The notes under the pieces: generated by a model
Databases searched by the model: none
The model's input: only the letters and a program-made list of their open reading frames with translations
What the model was told of the DNA's origin: nothing
Made by a program: the position numbers and the translations under genes
Part shown: positions 23,301-37,000 of the stretch, one piece after another
Layout: each line of letters opens with the position of its first letter
Numbering within the stretch: position 1 is the first letter of the stretch
From: Montifringilla adamsi
Taxonomy: Eukaryota > Chordata > Aves > Passeriformes > Passeridae
Assembly: GCA_017590115.1 (NCBI GenBank)
Contig: JAGGNK010008448.1
Location: 620,001 to 684,000, forward strand
DNA length: 64,000 nucleotides
Direction of reading: 5' to 3'

Positions 23301-26300
23301 GAGAGCATCTAAATTCTGCTTGACTGGCAAATAAGGTATGTTGTACCTTGTAGTGTCTTGTTGAATGACTGCTGCTGATTCTGCTCTTGAAGTCTGATTT
23401 ATTTATTTTTGTTATTCAGACTCCTCAGTGCACAGGTAGTCAACACTCTGAAAAGAAAAGCTAGCCAGTGAATGACCACAGTGCTAAATGGCCACAATAT
23501 GAGCCACAGCATAGGCAAGTAATTTTCCAAAAAGGAGTGTATTTGAACATTGGTCTGAAGACAAAAAAAAAAGATTATAGGGAAAAAAAGGAAGCAGGAT
23601 GCTATCTCTTAAAAGTAATAGCACACAATACAGGCTCCAAAATGTTCCATAATTGTTTGTGGTATAGCCTCAGAGTAAGGAAGTACTATCATGAAAAAGA
23701 AGTAATTTGAGTGAAGCTGGAGATCATAACATTCCACTCACCCGTTGAAATGCCTACTGTCAAAACATGGGTTTCCCATAATACCCAGAGACTTTCTCTG
23801 CTTCTTTTGATCTGTTGGCCTGTAACAAATACACTTTCCTTCTCTGACACTGAACTTAGGAAAGTAAACAAAATCAAAACCATATTTAAAGCACTGACTC
23901 ACAGAAAACATTATGCTCACATATGTATGTCAAAGGCCTATGTTATAATAGTCATTTTAATTAGATTAATACACACATCTGCTTTACAATGAAATGTGAG
24001 TAATGTGTCACTAATTATTATCATCTGTAGTTCTTTCTAGCAGTGATATTTCCATTTTAAAAGGCTGCACAATCTCTGCATTAATAAAATGTGCAAAAGC
24101 AGATTTGAAGTTTAAATTTAGAAATTATAATACCCTGAGCTGTACTTTGATTTTGCTCATATCAGTATTTGTCATCAGGGACAGGCTGGCTTTCCATGAA
24201 CTGTCTGCTTTGCCCCTTTCAGTAACCAGAACAAATGTTCAACAACTGGACTGATATTTCTTCCCTGCCTTTCCAGACAAATGTGTCTAAGCTTGCCTTC
24301 TCTTTACAAGAGTAGCTTTCCTGGGAGCCTGTGAGTTGGAGCAATTGTGTCCTTTCAGCACTGCTCAGCCCTCTTTGATGGCATCCCAATTTCACAAAAG
24401 TGTCACTAAAGACTTTTTTAGTTGTTTTGGTCACTCCTTCTCTAATGAGTGCATTGTCTTGACCAGACTCGGAATGTTATGATCAGCTATAAGATTTTTC
24501 TTCTTCAGTACATCTTGGAAGACACAATATTACTGAGCAGCCCACAGCTGCAGCCAAATCATGTTTTGTAGCCATGATGTCCAGACATCTCCAGAAGCAG
24601 CAGTGTTGGTGTTGTCATCATTGAACTTGCCAGTCTCATCATGAGTTACAGCTCTAATACAATTTTAAGCTCTGGGCATGGTTTTGGCTTGTGTGCCGTT
24701 CACGTGCTGTTGTTTTGTACTCTGGCATGAGCAGGTCCTTGTATCTTTACTTATGGTGTATTTGCATGCTATCATGGCCACAGTATCAGAGCAGCCTGCT
24801 CTCTGTAAGCTTCAGTTAAGTCTGGGTGACTTCCTTTGCTTGTCAGATTCCAGATGTTTTGCCAGAGTTTATTTCTGAGTCTTTCATGATCCTCTCCTTG
24901 GCTTCTCTGTGCATGTGTGTCTTCACGCCTGTGATGAACTCTGCTTTTATCAGGGTAAGTCAACTACCATGCTCCCCTAACCCCCTTCCTCCCCACTCCA
25001 GAAAAAAATATTGTTCATCTTTCAAGTCTTAGATCTGTTGCAGACCCCTCTAATACTTTCCATTCCCCCTACATTAAAACAGTCTTGCTCCATTTTTGCA
25101 CAGAATGCAGTCCTCCTTAAGGATCTGCAATCCATTTTCATTGTGAGACTCTTGGCTGTCTTAATTGAAAACTAATAAAACTTCAAGCGACTGAGAACCA
25201 ACTTTTATCAGAAATAAACTGACTTTCTGCCCAGTATCCTTCTGACAGCATTCACTGTAGCTGTAGAAGCTGTGCATGTCTTCTCTGAGGGGTTTTTTTT
25301 TTTTCACTACTAGGGAATTTACCCACTCCACTATTCATTCCTGCAGAACAGTTTGATTCTCCCTGATACTGTACTTTGTCCTGAGCTAAGGCCAAGTCTG
25401 AGAGCCTGACAGGCTGTAAATGATATCTGAATGTGTCAGCATTGTTCTGCATGGAGCACCATCGAACTGAGCATTTCCTTCTACACGTCTCATACAGCAG
25501 TTTTTAAAGGTACAGCTGCACACATGCTGTGAGCACATTTTCCCCAGGACATTTACCTTTCCACCCCTCACTTTTATGCCCTGCAAAGGCATTGTGGAGG
25601 AGGAAAATTAAAAGACCTTAATGCAGCCTGCAACCCAGGGCTGTGAATTCATCTCAGCTGCTTGCAGAGTGTTAATGGACACCACGCAGGCCAAAAAGGC
25701 ACAGAGGGAATCTGTCCCAATAGTTTTCAAAGCTTCACTTCTGTTGGTAATGTCACCTTTGAGAGCTAATGAAACAGTTTTCAGATGTGGGTCTGGTCTC
25801 TGCTAATGCTTATGATTGTGAGCATACAAATAGTATTGCATACTCCAATGGGAAGTTTACTTGGGCAAAATTCCCACTGAGGTCAGCTGGGCTTTGTCCA
25901 GAGCAATCCTTGCCTAATAAATCCCTTAATAGTAATAAGCATTGAGTTTGGAACTGTAGTTAAATATAGGAATATTTTACATTAAAAAATACACAGGCTG
26001 GAGTCTCCTACTCTCTGTACTGCTCTTTCCTGCAGTAATTCCATCAAGTTACTCCAGTTTTACTGGTGTACAGCTGAGTGCAGAATCATGCCTCCTATTA
26101 TCATATGAAATAACTCATGAAAAAACCTCAGTTTTGTACAATTTAATATTAAAATGTGAATTTAGGGCTTTAAACTAGTGAACAGCATGATTTCTAATGA
26201 GCCCTGCAGTATCTTAACCCTAAAATAAAGTTGAGGAAAATTCTTGTTTTGAAAATATGATGGCAGAGTGGTTACAACATATGGCATTTTGACAGGGGTA

Positions 26301-27869
26301 TAAGCTCCCTTGTCATGACAGCAATGAGTGTTTTCAAGTGAGGCAGAGAATCAGATTGTGCTGCTTTTTGGCTTTTCTTGGTCAACTTGGCTGTAAATGG
26401 GTATCAGTCATTCCAGCTGAGAATCAGAAAGGCTGTGAGAGAAAGGTCAGTGATAGCCACCTTAGTGTTTTCATCAATGTAGTTTACCACAGAGTTGGCA
26501 GGTGCCAGTCTGATGGGCTGAAGTGCCTTGGTGTAAGTTGTGGCCATTTTCCTGCTACTTCTGCTGAGAGATGTGTGTTTCCAGTGTAAGCAGATTTGTC
26601 TTGGGAGAGAAAGAAACAGAACTAATGAAGTCAGCTTCCCAACACTTTTGGTTATGTTCTTGGTTGAAATTTGCTAAGTAAGGCCATGGATGTTAGTAGG
26701 CACTTAGTAGGCATCAAGGAGAGATCTAGAGAAGGCCCCAGTCTGGTAAAAAGCTTGAAACAGGGTTTTGTGTCCTATTTGTCTAGCTGCTTGCCTTCAT
26801 GAAGTATGCTGGAATGTAAATGTCTTGGAGGCTTCTGCTCTTTTATCAACTTCTGATAGAAATTGGCAGATCTGTTCAAATGGTGGCAGAAGGCTGCCCT
26901 GGCCTGAGCTCCAAAATTCTCTGAAAGAAGAGATTCTCCAAATCTTAGCATTTTGGTGGATCCATAGAGTCAAACATGAGCTCTGAAAGGATCTGCCATG
27001 GGCAGGTTACTACTCAGCATACTGGGAAATACCCTGAGTTCAGCTGTTGCAGGGACCAGTCAGGAATGGCTGGGCTGCAGCCAGCAGTGCGTGGGGATCA
27101 GTCTGCTTTGACTGACTCTTCACTTTCAGCTCAGGCAAAGCCTGGCTGACCCTGCTGGGGTAGAGCAATTAACATTGCTTTGAAATCTGCTTCTCCACTT
27201 ACGCCTTTTAACATCCATACAACTCAATTGCTTTGATTTTCTCTTGTTTTTCCCCCAACATGAAAGATGCTGATTTTTACTCTCAGTATGTAGTTGCATC
27301 GACTTCTTTAATGCCATTACATTAGTATCAATTGGCAATATCCAAAAGGACCAAAAGGCCTGTTTCTAGAATGAAACAGAAGAAATTCTCATCAAACAGG
27401 CCACAGTTGAGTACTACTGTTAGACACTGGGATTTTCCCAGGAAATTGCAGGATGGGAAGCAAGAACTTCGAGAACTGTGAAGAGGGTTAAATCCAAGTT
27501 AAATCCATAAAGTTCTGTAGTGTGTAGAAATTTTGCAAATGAATATGTGAATATTTGTCTTTTACACTGAATTCTTGGAGTCCTTACCCAAGTCAGAGAA
27601 AGCCTCCTATTCTCCAGAGTCCTTAAGCATGCATTTAACTAAAAGAAGGGTTTTTAAGGAGAATTTCTGTGGAGCTCTATGTATTTCCTATCAGCTGCTT
27701 CCATGTGGGAATCAAACCATTTATGTATACAGTTCCTGACTCTGGGGCAATTAAAATCTCAGCCATAATGTTATATTAACACAGAATTTGGTGTGCCTAA
27801 TGACATATTAAATCTTCCTAAATTATAGCTAAATTACGAAAAGGACTAATTTACCAAAACCAGTTACTA

Positions 27870-27985
27870 AATGTTTAGAAAAGGAAGCTAATTGAATTAT
27901 CTCTTGTTTGTCAGAGACAGATAATCTCCTTGTGAGAAATCTCATTTTTTCTGAAGCATGATTAATTAGCCTTACGAGTCAGAGA
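27870..27985. promoter_or_regulatory. Possible conserved non-coding element (homeodomain and GATA-like motifs)
   Basis: A compact AT-rich stretch with several TAAT/ATTA cores (aattgaattat, gattaattagcc), an AGATAATCTCC GATA-type site and TTGTCAGAGACAGA. Motif clustering of this kind is common in vertebrate enhancers, but it also occurs by chance in AT-rich DNA. No conservation data are available here. Confidence 0.2.
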
Positions 27986-28117
27986 TTATGACAAATTATG
28001 CAGGAGAAGATAATAGATAATGGTGGGAAGGCTTGGGAGCAGAAAAGTAGCAGCTGTTATTTGGTTCGGGTCTAGGTACCACTTCTGGATTGACCCTGAC
28101 ATTGTATGGTCTCTTTG

Positions 28118-28135
28118 CTGCTGCTGCTGCTGCTG
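28118..28135. repeat. (CTG)6 trinucleotide repeat
   Basis: Six CTG units on the plus strand in intergenic sequence. On the minus strand it would read as a glutamine run in a short open frame, but no homology or splice sites support coding. Confidence 0.85.
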
Positions 28136-31100
28136 GAGGTGAGCCTTGCTGCTCTCACAGCCTCCCTTTGCCCCTTTCCCTGACATGCTCAAAGCCTCAG
28201 CCCGATTCTGATCAATAACCTCACCTCCCCAAGAAGGATGCCTGGAAAACAACCTGCTTTTAAGTCAGTGAATGGTTTCTACTGAATAGTCAACGACATG
28301 AGATGTATTTCTAATTCTCCTTTAGTCATGGTAGGAAGGCATTTGTGACTCACACAGAAGGTCCTGTCATGGCTTCATCATCTTGCTTGAAAAACCTGGC
28401 AGGTGTTGGATGTGAATCAAAAGTTCATTGGTTATGTTAATGTTACATCACATGGGTTTGAGAATAATTTTCCATTTTCACTATCTTGTACATGTAGATC
28501 ATGCTGTAATAGGAACTAGATTTGAGTTATTATCTCGTTAACTTTATTTGGAAAATGTTATGATCTGTATTATTTATTAACATGCTCAAAAGTAAGGTAT
28601 ACTTAAAATTGTAGTGGGTGTTGCCACAGCCATATGACTTGAAGACTTAGTGTCTCAAATAGAATATCAGATAGTGCAAAACTCCCAAATTAAATAATGA
28701 CTGTTGACACCACTCTGATTTTCCTGTTGTTCTAACTGCTAAAACAGTGATTTGATGCAAGTATATGTTCACATGTTCTGCCTTTTCCTTTGCAATCACT
28801 TTTTACCCCTTCCCAACATCAGTTGGTTCTCTCTCGTCTTTAGTTGTCCTTTATATCATCAGTTGCCTTATAAGAAAAAGCAATTTCCCAGGCATCCCCA
28901 GCCAAGTCCCTGTGAACCTACCACTGTCCACAGTCCCATACCAAACACATCCAGTCATCAGGACCTTCTGAGACACCTGAGAGTCATTCCAGCTCTACTT
29001 TGGGACTGCATCCCCTTGACAGGAAGGAGCACACAATGGCCTTTTCTTCTGAATAGCTACTTTGTGTTTTGCATGCATTTCAAGGTAGCAGCTCCTTTGA
29101 AGGCATCCCTTCAGGAGCCCTTGGGCACTCAGCACAACTTTCTGTTGCTTCCCTGGTGTCACTCTAATGAGTTTAAATATGAAGCAGCTTAAAATATACA
29201 GGGGGTGTTCCCCAAACAGGTGAATAGTCAGTGGTTTATATTCATTGGAGCATTTCAGTCAGTTTTAATCACAACAGAATATGTTTCCATCTGGTCCCAG
29301 TCCTCCCTCAGTACTGTGGAGTAATTGAAGAATATGATTAAAGGTAATTATTTTAATTGCCCATTGACTGAGGAAGATTTCTGATAGTGCTGCATAGGAT
29401 CTGATCTGTAAAGGAAAGGCTTGTGGCTTGTCTGCATCAGGACAGATCCCCATCAGCACTGGTGTGAGGGGTGCAAATGAACCCACTTGCATCCTGCAGG
29501 CAGCCTGTGGATTGTGGCATGGAGAGAGGGGTCATGGCGCAGGAAACACGACATGCTTTTGGATGCAGAAGACAGAACGTGTGCACTGTGCCACTTTGCT
29601 TACAATGCATTTGGGCTTGTTATTAGCTCACATAGTGTTCAAGCCCAGTGTAATGTCACTGACTTTGCTGAGGCTCCCTTTGGTGCAGCTGTCAGTGAAA
29701 GTACAAAGTTTGTCTAGGAATTAAAGCCAGAAATATGAGAATTGAAACCATATATATTCAATAAGGTGAAATACTTAACACCTAACCATTCCAAAAGCAG
29801 CATTTTTGTTGGAGGCAGCAGTAAAGGAGAATGATGGTCTACTAGGTAGCTCACCATGTTGAGCTTGGAAAACTTTGTATTTTTTGCTCTGCTGATCCTG
29901 CACTGGCCTTTGCTGCAGCACTTGGGCTGCTCCATGTCTCACTTCCCCTCTTGGCTGAGTGACCATGCCTTCATAGGACTATGTGAATTGCTTTCATGAT
30001 GTGTTTTCATATGATGTGTTAGCATGAAAATTTCTACAACTTCACTGATGTGCTGATAGGGAGGGCAAAGGTCTTTGTGATTTTTTTACGTGTAGCTATA
30101 TAGTATCTATGGAATTAACCACTTCTGACAGTGGAAGAAAAGTACACCAGAAAACAATCAATTCAACACTTTTGGCTTAGTGACACTGAGCAGAAGTTTG
30201 CTGTAGGATAGTAGAGTCTTTTAGGAGATCATTGGCACATGCTTGCAATGCTCTTAAGCTTCATCTAGATGTTTGCTGGGGTGAAGAGGTTGTCAGAGAA
30301 GATGGACCTCTGTCAGACCTAGGCTGACTATTGTAATATTCCCTGTGTGTAATGAGAGCAATTTTCGGAAGATTGAAGCCTCTGTAGATCCTATTTGTAT
30401 AGTATAAACATCCTTTCTTTATCAGGTCTGCTAGTTAGGTACTTTGCTTGTGTTTTCCCATTTTTGCTTGGTGAGTCAAAGAATTTTAATAATCTTTTTT
30501 ATTTAAATGCATTTGTGAGAAACAGAAAAAATATTCCTGACTAAAAAGATCTGAGTTTTCATTTACAGGCACGAGAGAAGCCAAAAAAATTTCATATTGC
30601 AAATGTTTTGACCACTGACATTTGTCATCTTTTCTGCTTGGGAGGAGCTGAATCAGAGTCTCCTCTTCCTCATACTTTTTAGAGTGGATTTATATCACCG
30701 GGGTCTGATTTCCAGGACTCCACCCACAGGCACCTTTTTATTACCATGCAGCTGTACTGAGTCCAGTGGATTTTTGCCTGATTTATTATCATGTGAACAA
30801 GGGCCTCACCAAGCTGTGTGACTCCTGCAGTTAGTTTTGATTTGCACTGATGCAGCTGGCAGAAGGAATTGACTTGAATGATCTCACTGTTGCTGTGGCT
30901 CTTGCATTGTAATTAAAGCCAATGCTGTGTCGTTATCTCTTTAGAAATGCGTGCTGTGCCTGCACCTCTTAGCTCACTTCTTGTGCCTGCAACTGTCTGC
31001 TCTCCTGAATAACTCCATTCACCAGCATCGTTTTGTTGCTGGGCATCTGCTGTGATGGGACTGAGGTCCAGCATGACATGCTGGGGCATGTGTCCAAACC

Positions 31101-32403
31101 CTGACTGCAAAGAGCTTCCCACTGTCACCATTCAGAGGAATGCCCATGAGCTCAGGGAGAGCACGGGGTGCTGAGCATGGACAGGCAGGTGAGTGCAGAT
31201 AGGTGCCTGTTCTGCTGGATGTTGACTGCCTGGGCTGAATCCTTGACCAAAAATTCGTGGAGCTAACTTATAGTGTCTTTTGTTCAGTCTTTTGACTGAA
31301 TGCCTCCCAGAGGTTCCTTTTTCATTAGTTTTCCTTCACTGATTATTTCCAAGCACTGCTGTGCAGTTTGGCCCGAATTTAGGAGCTGCTGATGCTCCAA
31401 GTGGTGCTGGTAAAGCTGCTTGTAGGAATGGGCAAAACAGCAACTCCCTGGGGTGGCAAAAGACTGCCGCCCCGTGTGAGTGTGCCCAAAGCTCTCTGTG
31501 ACAGCAGAAGCAGTAGCTCTGAGGGTCCCTTGTGCCCTGCTGCCTTGTCTCAGTACTGCTCATCCTTCTCCCATCCCCAAGGAGCCAAGGCACACACCAA
31601 AAGGTTTTGAGAAATCATAATCTATTCATCATCCCAGCACATTTGCCTGATCAAGACTACCAACTTAATTCTCCAGGCCTTTCTCCTCTACTGCTTGTAA
31701 CTTAACAGTTCTTGTTTATTTTCATCTTTATTTCCCATAGTGTACCGAAATGATGTGTACTGAAACATTTGTTCACACAAATAAGGGAAGGTGATAGCTT
31801 TCCTCCCTGACCACATGCTCTCTCTTCTGTTCCAAGTCTTAATTAAAATGATACTACAGGAAGCAAATCAATTAACAGATACCTTACAAGATGCTTTAAT
31901 CACTTACACATGTACACAAAATTACTTACAAGTATCACATTACTGCTTTAGTTTATCTGTTAGCAAATGCTGCTAAAGAACTGCAGTGTTACTGAAATGG
32001 GTAACAGACACCTAGGAAACCAGGGAAAGTATTCCAATATATAATTCTTCTCTCAAAATAAATTGTACATTTTGTTGTTCAAAATGTGTGGAAAAATTAC
32101 TACCCAGTTTCATTTGCATATTTGACAGACGACCTGCTTTGTGAAAGCCAAAAAATGCCCACATTGAAATCCCATCAGTTAGTTACAAGTAGTACAGTAG
32201 CTTATTCTTTATAAAAACAAAATTCTGGTATATCTGTTCTTATGCTCTAAAAGCATGTTTCCTCTAAGTCCCTGACCCAGCACATCAGCTCTGCCTGATG
32301 TGAAAGCTGGTAACTGGATAGGAGGCCCTGGTTTCCATGGTTTTTCCGAGTCATATTTCTTAATAACACAGAATTTCTAGGTTGGACTTCAGTCTTAAAA
32401 TTG

Positions 32404-32424
32404 CTTGTTTGTTTGTTTGTTTTT
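32404..32424. repeat. (GTTT)n tetranucleotide repeat
   Basis: About five GTTT units precede a T run in intergenic sequence. It is a simple repeat with no gene context. Confidence 0.8.
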
Positions 32425-34072
32425 AAGTTTGATTAAATATCTTATATTTGTGGAGAGCTGGAAAGAACTTTATTTATTATTTTTATTATGATCTGCCACA
32501 CTGAGAGCAGAAACAGGTATAAAAGTGAACTTTAAGAATGTGTGTAAGGTGAGAGATTTGAAAAAGCCCATGTGTCTATAAACATTGGCTTGAGCTAAAA
32601 GGTTATGAAGATCTTATTTTCTTACAGGTTGTGGTCTTTGGATCTGGATAATGGTAAGTTGCAATAAAATAATGTAACATCCTGCTTGGAGTCATCCTGT
32701 AATGCTACGACATAAAGGTCTGCCTGTGAAATATTGGGATATTACTTAATTAAGTTGGGCATGCCATCTACCTGAGGCCCCCAAGCCTTGAAGTTCTGCT
32801 GGGTTTCCTGAGAGAAGCTGTAGGAATAGCAGAGGATGCTGGCCAAGAGTCCCCAAAGCTCCCACAGCTGACACTGGCTGCCCTGTCTTCACAAGGGGAA
32901 AGAAAAGCCTGGGTTGAAATAACAAAAATCTCCCTGTTTTCTTGCACCTTGTGATGACAATATGTTATATACAGCATTCTTAAAGGAAGAGGATTAAACA
33001 GAATTATTTTCTGAACTGAGACCAAAGCCACCAACTCAAACTGTTGGTAAAAGTTGGAAAGTGTTTACAGAATAACTTGGGTTTAAATTATTTTAAATTG
33101 TTTAAACTACTCTCATTGTTCTGAAACAAAGCTCTAATTTTTCTTCTCATCACTCCCACTGTAAGAAGCTTATAATTGGAGCCAGGCAAAGCAATTTTGA
33201 TGTAATCAAGTCCACCAGAACATATAAACCTAGAACAAGAATGAAGGTGCTGGGAAACTGAAATTATTCACAAATTTTGATTGAACTTAATGCATTGTTT
33301 TATGATAAAAAAACAGGGATAGGAAAATTATGAAAATAACAGATTAGCTTGTTTGCACAGTGTTGACATGGAGTGTCAACAGAACATGAAAAACATTATT
33401 TGAAAAAGGAATTTTTAATTTTAAATGGTTGAAATCATCACTAACACCTACAAAAGACATCAGTTCTAGGTCTAAAAATTAAAACTTTAAATTAATGAAA
33501 TGTTTTCTTACTAACACAAAACATGTATTTCCTGAAATAAATGAGAAGTCTTATTTAGTTCTAACTTCAAATGAATGATTTTCCAAATTGCTGAAATAAT
33601 TATTTATTTATCTTGAAATATGGGTATGACCATGAATTCTGCTGCTGAATTATATCACCACCTTTCGGATTACCTGGTATTTAACTGACTTTAGAAATCA
33701 ATCATATACTTATCACAGAATAAAGAGGATCTATTAGTGAACAGAGCTTATCTATTTTATTTCCCTCACACGTCACCTTCCTAGACATGCTGAGGGAGAT
33801 TTCAGGCCTTTTGGGTGCAGGTGATTGAAGTTAGCTGCACTATAAGCTCTTCCTGTAAACAGTCAATCAGCCTTTCAACTAAAGAACAAAGAAAAGAATT
33901 GCTATTGGTAAGATTCCTGCCTGTGCACAAGAGACTTCTATTGATCCTCAGACCAGGTAACTGTTGATTGCAAAAGGGTTATTGATCTCTTGTACTTTGG
34001 TTTCTTATTGCATTGCTGTCATCTGTGAAAAGAAAGAAAAATTGCAGGTTAACAATAACTCTCTGGCTTTGT

Positions 34073-34098
34073 TTTTACCTGGATTATCCCAGGTAAAA
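34073..34098. other. Perfect 10-bp inverted repeat with paired CAGGTA motifs
   Basis: The arms TTTTACCTGG and CCAGGTAAAA are separated by ATTATC. Each arm carries the E2-box CAGGTA (TACCTG on the other strand), the core recognised by ZEB and Snail-type zinc-finger repressors. The arrangement is directly visible; regulatory use is inference. Confidence 0.5.
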
Positions 34099-37000
34099 CA
34101 TCATTGTTAAGGCTGAGCTGGGAGATACTCAGATAAAAATCACAGAAATTCTAGAAAATTATTAATGGAGATGCTGGAGTTACATTCATGAAGTTCCTTT
34201 CACTTAACTTTTCTTTTGCTAGATGTTTCTTTGTACCTTTGGAGGCATCTGTTTTTCCTAAGCGAATTAACAGAACAAATGCATGCTTGTGGCTGTTGTG
34301 GTGACTTCCAGGCGCCCTTGTCACTGCCAGGCAGGAATCCACTAGCAGCAAGCCATGTATTTTTGGGTAGCATCCCAGTGCTCCCTGCACTGCAGACACT
34401 GGACTGTTGTCATTTGGGGTGCTTCCCACTATTGCCTTTTCACAGAGCGGGGAGCAGCTGAGCAGCTCCCGGATCCCTTTTGTGGCTGCATCTTCCCAGG
34501 AGTTTATTACCTGGAGTGCCTGCTACTGTGGGGCAGCTGCACAGGGCAGCCAGCCCTGCAATGTGCCTGGGCCCTGTGCCAGGGAACTCCAGGTAAACCC
34601 CTGGGAAGCCGTGGGACAGCACAGTTAAATTCCCTGCCCTGGCCAATGCACAGTGCCCAGCAGATCCGGGATGTCAGGAGGAGCTCGGGGTAACCCACAG
34701 CCTTTGTTGCTGTGTCAGCTCTCCCCAGGTGGATGTGCCTCTCCTACTTTGGGTCTGCCCAGTACTGCCACTCCACCTCCCTGTGCCTCCAGCACCCCCT
34801 TCCCCCAGAACATACCTGTTTTGGCTTGATCCCGTGTTTGACCTGCAAAGTGTAGAGAGTGAGCTATTAATTGTGACTTTCAGAGCCATAATCAAAGGTG
34901 AGAATTCAAATGAGTAACACATTATGGTTGCAGAAATGCGGGAACTTTTTTCTCTTTTCTTCACTGCTCTAAATCTTTTATTCAGTTTTGCTCCATCTAG
35001 TGTCAGTGCTTGGGAACACGATCTTGTCTTGCAGCCCTCGACTTGTTTTTATTAAATCTCATGACTCCACAGGGAAATGAACTTTATGGCAGACCCATTC
35101 CTACAATACTATTTCAGCATTTTCTGGTGTCTTTGCTAAAGAAAAATGTCACAGGAGATTTGGTGGCCAGGGACAATGTTTCACATAATTTTCCTCTGCT
35201 TTTTTAACTTCTTTGAGAGAAATTTTGTTACTTGTATCTTTAAGAATGCTCTGCCAAAATTTTCTTGACATTCACTGCCCTGTTAGTGTCTGTAAGGATT
35301 CTGATTCTCATCCTTCCAGTCTGACCTGGGCATACAGTCCATGGGAGACCATATGATGAGACACAAATAGGCTGGAATCAGAGGCATTTCTTCTGTTGTG
35401 CTGCTTTTCCTCCCTTGTTTCTTTCTCTGGTTTGGGGCTGGGGTGTCAGCACAGCTCTGTAAGGGAGCAGTGCCTGCACTGTCCTGCAGCACAGTCACAG
35501 CTGAGTTCCCATCTGCCTGCTTTGCCCAGCCCTTGGGAGCTTCCAGGGCAGCCAGGGGAGGTGTCTGCTGGAATGCAGGGACAAAGGCTCACCTGTACCT
35601 GCCTGCTTGCCTGGTGACCGCACTGGAGGTACCTGGGGCTTGTCTCAGCCCTCCTTTACCTGTGCTGGTCTGGCACTTTGCAGACACAAGAAATTTCTTT
35701 TAGTGACACAGCTCTGACATTACCCAAGAGGTTACAGTTATGCAATAATATTTTTCAGCTTGTTAGTTTGTGGCAGCTCTTTCCCAGAAAGGAGAGGCAT
35801 TTCAAAACATAACCAGGGACCTGATATAGGCTGTGCTTATGAACTTGTCAAAAATTTCTTCACAAAAAATAACAGACTTTAGTCTGTGAAGTGCTACACA
35901 AATTTCTGTCTGGATCTGTAGCCAATTTTAAAAATACAGTATTTTTCCCACTTCTAACAACAGATTAATGCAGAACAGGCTAGTGCAAAGTGATATGAGC
36001 TAACTGTGGTGAATCAGCAATTGGATAAGGTTCTCTGCCTGTGTCACAGGAGAAGAAGCTGGCAGGGAGCTGCTAGGAAGGGCAGCTCCTAAGTGATTGC
36101 CTAAGTGGTCTAATCCTAACTCAATTCTCTGCATATAAAAAGAGAAAAAAAGACATAGGTTGGGATGCCAATGCTCTTCTCCATATAGTCCAATGCAATC
36201 AGTAAGTTACCCCAAGACAGTGGCTGTCTCACTGATGCTCTCAGGCAATCTTCCCATTTTTGACAACACCACTTCCTGCAAACCAGGACAATCCAGCCTT
36301 CCCTGGCACCTCAGTTGTAATATTTTACCACTTCCCTTGTGCCAAACATCCTTGAATAACCTGATAGCTCTGAATACTATTTTTATGTTCTACCACATTG
36401 ATGTTTGGCAGGGCCAAGTCCCTGAGACAGTAGAGAAGGGTGACTGCCTGAGCAGAACACACGGCAGTGCTGGGAAGGGGAGAGGTGAAGCAGGCCTTTC
36501 TCTAGACATGGGACATCCTTTGCTCTCCTCCAGGGAGTCATGGGAGCTCATTCACAAACTCTTTAAAATGTCCATTTCTGCCTACAGGGTTAGTTATTCT
36601 TCTTATCCTCAGCCTCCACCTCTCCTGTGCCAGCACAAGTGTTTCAATGTCTGTGTAGTAAATAAGACTTGGAAGTCGGCCAGGTGCTGTTTTAATGCAC
36701 ACACAGAAACACACACAAAAATCTAATTACTTTTCAGGCAGTGTTTTTCCTTTAGAAGACCATGCAAATTCCATTGACTCTGTTAGCCTCTGCAAAGTGT
36801 CTTTAAACCCCATTTAAATCCATATGGAAAGCCTTTAAGCCCATAAACTTCTGTGAACTGCTGAGAAGTACACCACACATCCCTAAGCATTTGCAGTAGA
36901 AGTCAGCATCACTTTGTGGTACTCTTTGATTTCCTTCAGCTTGCTATTTGTTCTCTGACACCAGGCTGTAAAGTATACATGGGATATGGAGAGTGGATAA

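Noticed and set aside
28118..28135. Polyglutamine-coding run on the minus strand
   Set aside because: It is a six-copy CTG microsatellite in intergenic DNA without exon signals.
32360..32390. Possible CR1 end (cacagaatttctaggttgga)
   Set aside because: Only about 20 bp resemble the CR1 tail pattern and the following sequence does not continue the match.
35398..35703. 101-codon frame starting with a signal-peptide-like MLLFLPCFFLWFGAGVSA
   Set aside because: Hydrophobic start is suggestive, but the rest has no domain and no homologue that I recognise; kept out of the annotation.
36160..36726. 188-codon plus-strand open frame
   Set aside because: No recognisable domain, signal or homology; length is within chance for 64 kb of six-frame sequence, and codon use looks random.
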